Position numbers and translations under genes: made by a program
NCBI RefSeq assembly: GCF_015706575.1
Contig: NW_024037051.1
Coordinates: 15,287,016 to 15,351,015 of the forward strand
From: Patiria miniata
Lineage: Eukaryota > Echinodermata > Asteroidea > Valvatida > Asterinidae
Direction: 5' to 3'
DNA: 64,000 bases
The notes under the pieces: model-generated
The model's input: the letters and a program-made list of their open reading frames with translations, nothing else
Databases searched by the model: none
What the model was told of the DNA's origin: nothing
In this document: one piece after another, positions 34,546 through 45,007 of the stretch
Numbering within the stretch: the first letter of the stretch is position 1
Layout of the letters: each line of letters opens with the position of its first letter

Positions 34546-34881
34546 TTAACCCTCCTATGCAAACATACATTCTTTCAATCAGAATCAATCAAGTGACTGT
34601 TTTCACCAGTTAAGAGCTCCCAGTCACAGCCTACATAAAGCAGGATTGACTGGCTGTAACTGTTAATGTAACTTGATACAGCTGTACTTTGACTGTGGGT
34701 GACTGATAAGCCAGCTGTGCCTCCAGCTTCCTGCTTTTGTCTGTTGACTGAATTTGACTAGTCAGAGGGCTTGCTGGAAGTATGATCTGACTGAGTGTGA
34801 CTAGCCTGTGTAAAAAACATGGCAGGGGAAGTGGATTTAATTTTTGACTGTCTGTGACTGTTTAAACAGTAGGAGGGTTAG
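34546..34881 (+). mobile_element. piggyBac-like MITE family B, copy 4
   Basis: TTAACCCTCCTATGCAAAC to AGGAGGGTTAG. The right-hand TTAA has mutated to TTAG. 336 bp. Confidence 0.87.
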
Positions 34882-35082
34882 CTGGAAATAGCACAGGAGT
34901 GCATTTTTAAGCGCTAAGCCAATGTTGGCAAAGTTGCCCTTTTTAGGCAGAGTTTTTGTTATTTATGTTCCTGAATTGTTTTTTTTACTAACTTGTTTGT
35001 AGCTTTTGCTGCCTAAAGCAGTTCAAGTTGCTTTAAAATTACTTTAAATGTCAATTTATATTCTTTGAGTATAAGACGAATG
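34882..35082. other. Short AT-rich spacer
   Basis: Nothing recognised. Confidence 0.3.
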
Positions 35083-35291
35083 GAAAAAAATGTTGCACCC
35101 TGAAGCCACTTTTTTCTTCACATATCATCTCAATGAAGGTCATTCATTGCAAAAATGATAAGACATGAATCTGGGACTGCGAAATATTTCCAATTGTGTT
35201 AGGAAATACTTTCATTTGAAAATTGTCTTGACTCTCCATAGACTTTGTGCATGATCACAGATGTGGCGTCAGGTTGCAACATTTTTTTCCG
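35083..35291 (+). mobile_element. Short DNA element family I, copy 1
   Basis: Inverted ends TGTTGCACCCTGAAGCCACT and GTGGCGTCAGGTTGCAACA. A second copy lies inverted at 52613-52797; the interior shares ACTCTCCATAGACTTTGT and ACATGAATCTGGGACTG-like words. No coding capacity. Confidence 0.8.
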
Positions 35292-35786
35292 AAGAATGCC
35301 TTCATTTTATTCTGTAAGTTTTAATTTACAAGCATCACTATTAGAAGGTTGCCTATTTTCATTGGCAATTTTGATTTGAAGTCATAACTTCAAATTAAAT
35401 CACAGGTGTGTGACCCTTCACCAAATATAGATGCACACATAATTATTTCCCTATTAAAATTTGATATATCTGTACTGTAAGAACCATATGCACAATAAAC
35501 TATATTGTTTGACTTTAATTAAGTTGTTTTATTGTTATTTTTTTGAATAGAAAATCAATTTGTTACACATCTGTAATAAAGACACTGGTCGAAATGAGAA
35601 AGAAATTTGCTGACCCTTGCTTTTGTTTTTGTGGTTGAAAGGGTTGAGATACTGTGTATTTGTTTTTTTTTCTCAATGAAGTGTTTTCTAATTAATTCTT
35701 TCAAGTTATTTATTGAGAGGAATTTTAGTTTTTCTTTGTATGATCAGTGTTACCTTAACTTTAAACCATTCATTCAATAAAGATAC
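35292..35786. other. AT-rich gene-free stretch
   Basis: Nothing recognised. Confidence 0.35.
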
Positions 35787-36120
35787 CACTCAGTGTTAAT
35801 CTAACACTGCATGCAGTGTTAAACTAGCATTGGATGCGGTGTTAATCTAACATCAGAAAGTGTTAATCTAATGCCGCACAAAGTGCTAATCTAACACTGC
35901 ACATGGTTTTAATCTAACCCATAATAGGTATTAATCTGACACTGCACATAATGTTAACCTAACACTCATAATGTTAATCTAACAATAATGTTAATCTTGC
36001 ACTGCTTATGTTGTTAATCTTACTATGATCTTACACTGCGTGCAGTGTTAATCTTATACCACACAGTGTTAATTTTACACCACACAGTGTTAGTCTTACA
36101 CCCCACAGTGTTAATCTATA
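35787..36120. repeat. Degenerate minisatellite with self-complementary unit
   Basis: Roughly 15 units of about 20-22 bp built on AGTGTTAATCTAACACTGCA. AGTGTTA and TAACACT in each unit are complementary, so each unit can fold. Units are more diverged than in the 13062 minisatellite. Confidence 0.85.
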
Positions 36121-39100
36121 ATCAGAGTCATCAAGTCAGAGTTACCGAGTGTTGCTCCAAGTTCTTGCATCATTTACATTTCTTTACAAGCTGTATAGCT
36201 TAATAATTGACCGCGGCGAGGTGCGACAGATGGGCTATTTGCCTCGTTATGGTGATAAATGGCCCCTCTAGATGGACAACTTGCCCCGGTCAAATCCACG
36301 GCCCCTTGCCTAATAACACGGTCATAAGTTATGCGAGAGGAGGCTCAATGGCTATAACTCACCACCAAGGGGAAAAAAACACTGAAGACAGAAAAATGAT
36401 CCTGCTCAGGTGCCATATGGCGTGTATATAGGACTGCAGTGACCAAATTGTGATGGTCTCATTTTTCGATGTGCTCCGAATCGAGGATATTTTGACAAAT
36501 TTGAGTATAATCTCGCTAAATTGTGTTTTCCGCTAAGTTGTGCTTTCAAACAGCCATCTTTTCCTTATTTTTGTTTCGGGGAGGGGGTGTCGATAAAATT
36601 GGTGCCTGGATGAAAAACATATGCAAACGCGATATTGGTGTTGCATCTTCTGTACACCATGAATATATGGGTTAGTTGACCACTGACCATCGTTTAACAC
36701 CATGGCCGATATCATATAATAGAGTTGCCTTCCTTGAAGACAGTCATATCTCTTATTGCACAAATAAGTTCATTTTATGTAAATTGGTCTCACTGTGACT
36801 CAGATGCAAAGCAACTGGAATTTATATCAACATCAGCAGCTTTTGTTGTTGCTAACAATTGTCACTGGAAACTTGCAAGAAATGCAAGGTTCTTTTCTCT
36901 TCTTGAAATGTAAAACATACGGCATTTCCTCATAAATGTTTTAATTCATTATAGTGTGAAAAAGGCATCGTAAAAAATACAGCTTCTATTAAAGAAAAAA
37001 ATACGACTTAAGTTGTGCAAGTACGAAACAAATTAGCACAGAAATTGGACAATAACCGGCATTTCACAATCTCGCTGTCAGATGCTTGACACAAATTTTA
37101 TGACCTAACCCAAGAGAAATCATTCATCTGTTGCGAGGATTTTTTTGAGGTCAGCAGAGCGGGCCGTACGGAGTACCGGGGCAATCAGAGCTAATAACCC
37201 CATCGGCTCAGAGGTTCGGCCCGCTGGATGACATTAACCCTCCCGTGAACCGGGGCCAGCTTGTATATGCGGCAACGATTCCTATTCCGTTTGACATATC
37301 GCCGTCCCTTGTCTCATAAAGAAATAGAGAGATAAGTATCTGCAATATGATACAACGTCCATGGTAGCTTGTGTAATACGACTAGATAGCTGCATTCATC
37401 TTGGATGAGATGGGAATAATAAGTTTGAAGTTTATATTTCACTCATAAAAAAATTAGATCGTTGTATTATAGATGCTTTGGGGCATAGTACGCGTTCCAT
37501 TTACATAACTATCTGCTCGATCAAAAAGAACTACTCCATTTTTCAAAGTAAACAATCTTTGTAAAGTTCAGTTTTCACTTGTTTCTCAGATTCGTTTTCT
37601 CACATTTTCCATAACCGCCACATTTCCAAATTTAACATTTTAGTTTTTTTACAAAATCGCCCGCGAATATAGCTTATAAAAATTTGTGGTTTAAAAAAAC
37701 TTAGATTTTAATCAGAATTTTAAGTTCATTGAGTTCGTTGGCAGACCGAAGGTTTTATTTATTTTTGAGTAGATTTGGTTATGATTAAAAACGACAACAA
37801 TTTCAATCTTAGATTGAAGTCGCACTTATATATATTAAAAAAAAACCACAAAGAAAACTTGAGTTTCAATCGAAAAAGCGGAACGAGCTTCAATCTGCTT
37901 GAAAGCTTTCCCAGAAGATATAGTGGTCTTGAGTTACTCATAGAAATCACCTTCTTTACCCAAAAAATAATAAATTTCCCCCCATTCAGTATTGAGGTGT
38001 TCCCAATCCGTAGAGGATTGTTTGCTTCAGTTCGGATCGGTTTCAGTGTGAATGCCAAACCCATGAATCAAGAGATCACCGGGAGAGTGTAGTAATCCAC
38101 TAGGGCATAATCTTGATACTCCGAGTCAAAGACAGCCAGTCACCCCTGACTCACCCCATTCATTGCTCCCTATTCATTTTTTTTGTTTCTGACTTAGAAA
38201 GAAGTATTCCTGACATATTTCAAAACCAAGAAATACCTGCACAGAACTGTGGCCCACGTTATAAATCACTTTCTCTTTGTGTGTGTATGGTCCACTTTCG
38301 AGATCTTTTGTTTTTGTTAAATAGGCCTACATACCACATTTTAAAGAGGGTTATTTCAAATCACTCTTAATATTATCTTGTATGTAGTGTTAAGCAAAAT
38401 GTTTCACGTGGCTTTCCATAGCTGCTGCTAATATCGCATTCAAGTACATGTAGATCAAGTTAAGTTTAGATTATAAAACGCAGATTAATGATTATAAGTA
38501 TGACACGCCAATTCTGTAAATTTTGGAATCTTAAATGAAAGCCTGCAAGGGATCTTTGCCGTTATTGAATTTAACATGTAAAGCAAATATTAAATATTCA
38601 TGATTTCTGTTATCAAGCAAAGATTAAGATAAGCTTTTTTTACGAAGGGAAACTGAAATAAAAGAAATACATCTTCATTTATTGAATACTAAAGTAGTGT
38701 GTTTTCTTCGACTTCGAGATATAAAAACAGCCATGCTCCAAAAACTCTCGATACATCATATCGTCGGGGGATATAATTTATGATTTTATGGGAAGAGCGC
38801 GCGTTGTGTGTGCCCGCCTAAAACACGGACGAACGGCCACAATAATCCAGCGTGTCAAGAGAGAGTGCCATGGGGGTTAACTGACCGAGTTTTTCCAGGG
38901 CAAGCGCATCATATCACGGCTCTGGCGGTGGCTGCTCGGCTCGGAGCTTTGCGGGGTGTGTGGGCGCCCGGACAAAGAGAGTCGGGTTTCAAGATCGAAG
39001 AAGATGACGGGGGAAAAAGAAGAGAAATTGGCAGACATTTCTTTCTCGAGTTTGAGATTTCAGATGAAAGATTTTTGATAAATCCAAGGCTGTTTAACGT

Positions 39101-40822
39101 AATGCACGAATCTCAAAATGGCTCAACACAAATTTGCCTATAGCATCTTTGTAACACACTTGAGTATACAGTGTTTATACGTCGGTGAAGAGCAAAACCT
39201 AATACAATGTATTGATTTACAGCATCTTTGTCTCTAAAAGTCGAAATTAATTTGTCAAGACAATACCTTTAATGCTTTTTTAGCAGATTTTCTTGAGTCG
39301 TGTAGGCCTACTACAATTATTACAAAATGATATTATTTAGCATTTGCAAACATTCTTTCATTCGCTACCATCTAAAAAAAAAAAAGAAATCAAAGTCTTT
39401 AATTTTGCAGCCTCTTTCAGCCTTGAAAACCAGGACTTTTTAATTTTTAATTTTTTTTTTAAGCGGATACATTGTTTTGCAGCCTGAATATCCTGTTTGC
39501 TGCGGCTTGAAAATGGTGAATAATCCAGGCACCAGTTCCCATTAGCTGTTCCGCTTTTCAAATCAGCCTCGGTCTTTTCGCTACATACAGCAGGTGCTGA
39601 AGATACATTATTATGATTAATAAAATGTTTGACGAAACAAAGCCCCAAAATACCCTGTGAAAACCTAGTCATTTTCCCAGATATTGTAAGATATATTGTT
39701 CCCCTCGCCTCCCAACTGTTGTGTTTTCTAATTTTAGCCGGTTCCGCAGAGCCAAAGGCCCCTCAGGATGGATGATTGAAAACGTTGCAAATTACATTTT
39801 TACATCCTGTTTTTTTGTCACTACAAGCATAATTGCATTTACAAATTGTATATACCTTTATTTTGTCCATGTTCCGCCGCAATAAGAGATCCACGTGAAA
39901 GAAACATGCATTTCTGTCACACCGAGTATCGGTTGAAATCATTTCATATATCGAGAACATTTTGAACGAATTTCGCGATCCTCGTTATCTCAGGAAATAT
40001 TTATTGAACACGAGAACGACGAAAAGGTAGCCATATGGTTTGAAAAAACTCATAACTTGCAAATTCACATAGTTTAGGACAGTTATATCTCATTTTAACA
40101 TATATTTGTTAAAACGTCAAAACATTTTGTTGATGCGGTTATCAAAAAGTACTGGTAATCTGCCGCTCACTGTGGCCATATGCGCTCGTGAACTCTGTTT
40201 TATTGAAGCTGTTTTATCAAAACATCACAGCCGATAATGTTCACATGTGTTATGACCTTGCAAAGCGTGCGTAGCCATCCGATTGGAGTCTTATCTTCTG
40301 TATATATCGCAATCGCGACTGACAGATGAAATTACTTTTACTGATTAATAGCTACCGCGCAGCGTGAAAATCATACAATTTGACGAAAATTATTATACTT
40401 CGCGTCTGGCATGTACAATTATTTTGGTTGTTGGACTTCGTACTCTCTGCGGTATGGCCCATCGCAGGGTTCAATTTTAATGAACTACTGTATAGATTGT
40501 TTGCACTGCGGCCATCTTGGAGGTGTGTGCTTTTGTTCAGTTGGCATGCGCATGATTAGAGCTCTTGTGCGTTCATTGTTTATAAATTAACATAACGAAA
40601 ACAAACCTGGAAGATCATGATGCTGACTGATATCGATGTACTCGTTAATGTAGGGAGGGTCAAAAAGAAAGTGACCTGGATTAATGTTTTTTCCCTTTAA
40701 AAAGCATAGATACCTAAGACAGTTTTACTTATTCCATTTGGTCGAGAGCCCGTCACGTGGCCGGTCTTAAACGGTTGATAAAACAGCAGACAGCAGGGCG
40801 GGGGGTACGAGCGAAGCTGGTC
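36121..40822. other. Large repeat-poor gene desert with several high-complexity islands
   Basis: No exon with convincing splice sites and no recognised transposon copy in about 4.7 kb, unusual for this window. Islands of balanced composition lie at about 36195-36360, 37130-37300 and 38770-39010. Open frames of up to 111 codons here have no recognisable family. The islands are better read as possible regulatory DNA than as exons. An AT-rich section fills most of the rest. Confidence 0.35.
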
Positions 40823-41344
40823 TTAAAGGGAATATACATCATTTGCTTTTGCTGTAATTTTCAGAAATGGATGGAATTGGGGGGTTGGAAATATAAAGCA
40901 AATATAGTTACACTGACTTTTTGGAGGTTTTGGGTTCGAAAATGCTATAAAAACCAAGAAAAACGATCATTTTCCTGTAGTCTGGTTCCCTGACTCCATA
41001 AAAGAAGAAACAGAGCAGTTAACATACATTAGGGAATTGTAAGGTCAGGGAACCAGTCTAGCTGGCTCGTACCCGTTCATAGGTTTGTAATCGATTGCAA
41101 ACAAGTGCAATGGTCAATTGGGGCCAGTATTTGAAAAAAAGCCAGTTGTTTCCAACGCTGATCGGCCGATCAGCGTTGGAAATTGATACAAAAATACCAC
41201 TTTTCTTGAAAATGACAGTATACCAGGTGCCATAATTTTACAGGATGCTTTAGACTGTCATTTACCAACATCCTATTAAGGTATTTCGCAAAAACTTGGT
41301 AGTTTTATTTTTCGATGTTTGCAAATGTTGTATATTCCCTTTAA
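40823..41344 (+). mobile_element. MITE family A, copy 5 (full length, best preserved)
   Basis: TTAAAGGGAATATACATC to TGTATATTCCCTTTAA. The pair GGTTCCCTGAC / GTCAGGGAACC and a perfect 28-bp palindrome at 41152-41179 (arms CCAACGCTGATCGG / CCGATCAGCGTTGG) are intact. 522 bp. Confidence 0.94.
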
Positions 41345-42231
41345 GCACTTTTCCAGTGTCACATGAAATTTGGACTCCTGTGAAATCAGTCCCTTTTACC
41401 CTTTTATTGGTTGAACGTTCACAATCCTCGGTTAGGCATGCGCAATACTAGAGTGCGTATTTCATAGTCCTACATTCACGGAATGTTAAATGTTTTTAAA
41501 GCTATCCAGCTGATGAGAACCAGAGATTACACACAGCCATGCAAGTACAAATGGGATCTTAATGATTTGAGTCAAGAGGGAAACATTATTTTGTACTCTC
41601 AGATTTTGTGTTTGTATACTATGAGGAACAAATCAACTCTTTTGTGAAATGGTGTGATGGTGGTTTTTGTCTGTTTTCCTTTGCAAGTTTTCGTCCATTT
41701 ATGGAGGTAGGAAAACCTTAGTGGTTCGTTGTATTTAAAAGGGTATTCATCAATGCGTATATCGGTAAATGGTCAGTGGTGGACAGCTGAATGTTGTGGT
41801 ATTTGTATTCAAAAAGATATAACTAGTAAATAGAGTATGCAAATTGCGTGAAGTGTTCACAGTTACTCGTCAATTACGTGTACTTTATTCCTGTGTTATT
41901 TTTTTTTTCATTAAATGGAGCGAGCCACATCATTTTAAAGATTTTTTTCTAACTCGGTCACTTTCTGTTTATTAGGCAAAGACGTTTGCTAAGCACAAAA
42001 AGTATATGCTTATAGTAAACAAGGATGCAGCCAAAATTTGATTTTATACGTGTTGTATAAGTGTCTTAAGATTTTTTTTGATTAGAGCATAAATTTGCTA
42101 GGTTTTTTGGTCTGCTTAGCATACAAAAAAAATGAGGCCAGGGTAGGTGGTTTTTATTTTCATTAAGTAAACCTAGAGCTGCTGAGCTATTTAGAATTGC
42201 AGATTCAATTTCTGTGAACACTGAACAATTG
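41345..42231. other. Gene-free stretch
   Basis: Nothing recognised. Confidence 0.35.
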
Positions 42232-42492
42232 CCTGGGTTATTTTTACCCGAGCAAGGGTGAAAACTGCAACTACCCAAAATTGGGCTGTGCTATAACCAA
42301 TTGTTTCGATTAGAACTGCTGCTAAATTCAACCAAAACTTGTAGTCATGCAAGACCAAATTCAATTTGGTCTTGTATGACTACAAGTTTTGGTTGAATTT
42401 AACAGAAATTCTACCCCAAACAATTGGGTATATCACAACCACATTTTGAGTAGCTGCAGTTCTTACCCTGGCTTGGGTAAAATTAACCCAGG
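42232..42492. mobile_element. Foldback element with long central palindrome
   Basis: Outer arms CCTGGGTTATTTTTACCC and GGGTAAAATTAACCCAGG. The centre (42324-42400) is a 77-nt palindrome with one mismatch, arms starting AAATTCAACCAAAACTTGTA. No coding capacity. Confidence 0.85.
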
Positions 42493-44167
42493 AAATTTTT
42501 TTCAGAGAATAAAAGGCCATTTTGTAGAATTTGTTGATTTATCTTAGCTTTTTTTTTTTTACAAGATGTGAAGGATGATGTTCAAGAAAAAAAACATTTT
42601 CTAATGACGCAGCTAAAAGTTCCTCCATATTACACCTACGTTATTTACGATTGAAATTCACATTTTTGATAGATATTATAATGCAGTGCCTAAATGTGCC
42701 ACTTTTCCTTCGCTCATAATTTCAAGACCTTCCCGGGGGACAACGACAACGCGCAACGAGTTCGTCGCGAAAGAGGCCCCCTCAGCCGTGGAATGGCAAC
42801 GGGAGTGAAGTGAGAATATCACCGCGGGGAAAAGAAGCGAACTCCGGTGATTAAACCAAGCACCTATCGCATCCGCGTACATCAGAAACACAGTAGAATT
42901 GACACATTATCTTGACACTTTAAAATGACAGGATTTTTTTGGGAAAAAAAAGGTGGAGAGATTTTGGAGTGATGTACGTGTTTAATAATACTTGGAATAT
43001 TGAAAGATTAGTTTTGATATATTCTGATTTAAATGACTTACCTTTACGGTCCTGTTCAACCATTTTCCATTTTTTTCATAGAAAATTGTAGGAGTATACT
43101 CCCCATGAACGGTGGGTATTAGAGGTTACCCTTTTTGTATAAATAAAATGATACACTGCAAAGAGTCTAAAGGAAGGAGACAATGAATTGACAAACTGGT
43201 TATATACTGTTATGCGAGTTGAGACATAGTCTTGAATACCAGCCGTTCGAGATAAAAGGCTGGTTCATCATAGTTACACGCGAATTTCAGTGCGAAGCGA
43301 ATTCGGTGGAGCTAACGGCTGGTTCGCCTGAAATTTCAGCTTTTAACGACGTGATAATCACTTCGCTTTCGCATTAAATTTGCGTGAATTATGAACCGGC
43401 CCGTATTCTTATCATTTTGTTTTTACCCAGGAGTCACTTTAATATTTTTTGTGTGGTTTTATTCAGCAAATTTACCAAGGTAATGCATTATAATGTGCGA
43501 ATCGAGACACGTCTATGTACAGCGGCTGTTCTTTTTGGTGCCGAGTGGTCTTAATTGTTTGTGGCGCCGATTGACCGTTTGTTCGGGTCATTAATTTTCC
43601 AGTGCCGCGCAATAATTATGTCCCCATAATTATGGCGTATTTTCTATAATCTGTCATTGGACCGTTAAAGGTCGCGTGTCCTTACGGACCGCAGTGTTAA
43701 TTGGTCATTTGCAAGAAAATGCCATAAAAAAGGCCCTGATCATAAAATTAAACGGATTTCTGCTGGCAGCTGGGTTTTTTTCTGAAAGGAAAATTGCCTT
43801 GCGGTTGGAGTTGGGCTTGTGCAGTTCTCCAGAATCGTAAATTCTCTCCACTGGTTTCTTCAAACCTGTCGGCTGCAATATTTTGGCGCTTTTGAAGAAA
43901 TCCCCGGTTTCATTTATTAATACCGGAAATAAAATTATACGCGAAATGAACGAGCAGAAAAGAACATTTTATTTCAGGCTGTAATGATAGAGTTAAAAAA
44001 AAACACCCAGAATTTAGAACTAGTGTCGATGGACATATTAATATGGAGATTATTAAGTTTCAAATTAAGTATTAACAGATACGAAGATTACCCGATGCTG
44101 GAGTTATTATGTTTAACACAGGCATTAAATCATGCAGCTGAGCTGTGTATACATTAACCTAAATATA
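42493..44167. other. Gene-free stretch with two candidate regulatory islands
   Basis: Islands at 42685-42890 and 43555-43790 are listed or discussed separately. No exon recognised. Confidence 0.35.
43555..43790. promoter_or_regulatory. Candidate conserved regulatory island
   Basis: Repeat-free block dense in homeodomain-type words: ATTAATTTTCC, CAATAATTATG, the palindrome CCATAATTATGG, TGTTAATTGG. It is not an exon in any frame on inspection. Site clustering is the only evidence. Confidence 0.3.
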
Positions 44168-44662
44168 CAGGGTGAGTAATAAAAACACGAAGCCCAAATG
44201 TCAGAGCCATTGTTTTAGTGAAGTTCTGCATGTAGCCCTTTAAAAATGTAGGATATTCGTAAACTTTCTGTTAGTACAAGAATCATTCAAATCACTCATG
44301 TACTTTTCAAGTTACGGAATTTTAAACACAACCACCGCTTTAAAGTTCTGTCCGCGGATCACAAAAAGGTAAGTGTTCTTTCAGCCGAACGAAAACAAAT
44401 CACATAGGGATGTGTGTGAATTGTTTTCGTTTTGCTTAAAGAACGCGCACCTTTTTTGTGATCCGTGGACAGAACTTTAAAGCAGTGGTTGTGTTCAAAA
44501 TTCCCTAACTTGAAAAGTACATGAGTGATTTAAATGATTCTTGTACTAAAAGAAAGCTTGTGAATTTGGCTTTCATATCCTAGATTTTCAAAGTGCTACA
44601 TGCAGAACTTCACTAAAACAACAGTCCCGACATTTGGGTTTCGCTTTTTTTGACTTACCCTG
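44168..44662. mobile_element. Long foldback element with TA flanks (mariner-type MITE)
   Basis: The whole 495 bp is one imperfect inverted repeat. CAGGGTGAGTAA at the left meets TTGACTTACCCTG at the right, and the arms stay complementary for about 200 bp each (for example GTACTTTTCAAGTTACGGAA against CCCTAACTTGAAAAGTAC). TA sits on both sides (44166-44167, 44663-44664), the target duplication used by Tc1/mariner elements. No coding capacity. Confidence 0.85.
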
Positions 44663-44776
44663 TACAAATTGTAACCACAACTTGAATGTCGAAACTTGAC
44701 AATTCGTGAATATTCATGATAATGTTTTTAATGAACAAAATAATACATTATACGGCTTATCTGAATACATTTTCAG

Positions 44777-44998
44777 TTGTATCACGTGGCTTATAAAATT
44801 AGCATAAGGTCACGTGGGTATAACATGACCTCCCAAGAAGAAGGAACTAATTTGGTGACAAGGGTGACCATACGGAATGGTAGTAGAGGAGAGTATCTTA
44901 TTGAGGAGATCAAGAGATTGAAACGATGGACTTCGCATCTCACTGCCTCGGAGAGAGTCAGTTACATGGCTTATATTACGAGGCTTTTATTGCCTGAT
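44777..44998 (+). CDS. Candidate exon or small gene of unknown family
   Basis: An AG (44775-44776) after a T-rich tract and a GTGAGC donor at 44999 bound a 222-bp block open in one frame (74 codons, phase 0 both sides). The peptide has balanced composition, with the charged helix-like stretch GEYLIEEIKRLKRWTSHLT and then SYMAYITRLLLPD. If not spliced, an ATG at 44825 opens 60 codons to TGA... TAA after LLLPDVS. Just upstream are two CACGTG E-boxes (44783, 44812) and TATAAAA (44792), which would fit a promoter instead. The two readings exclude each other. No family recognised. Confidence 0.3.
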
Positions 44999-45007
44999 GT
45001 GAGCTAA

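Noticed and set aside
35787..36120. CRISPR-like array
   Set aside because: Units are contiguous, diverged and lack unique spacers; the host is eukaryotic.
37775..38092. 105-codon frame, with a 101-codon frame opposite
   Set aside because: AT-rich, mirrored on the other strand, no recognised family.
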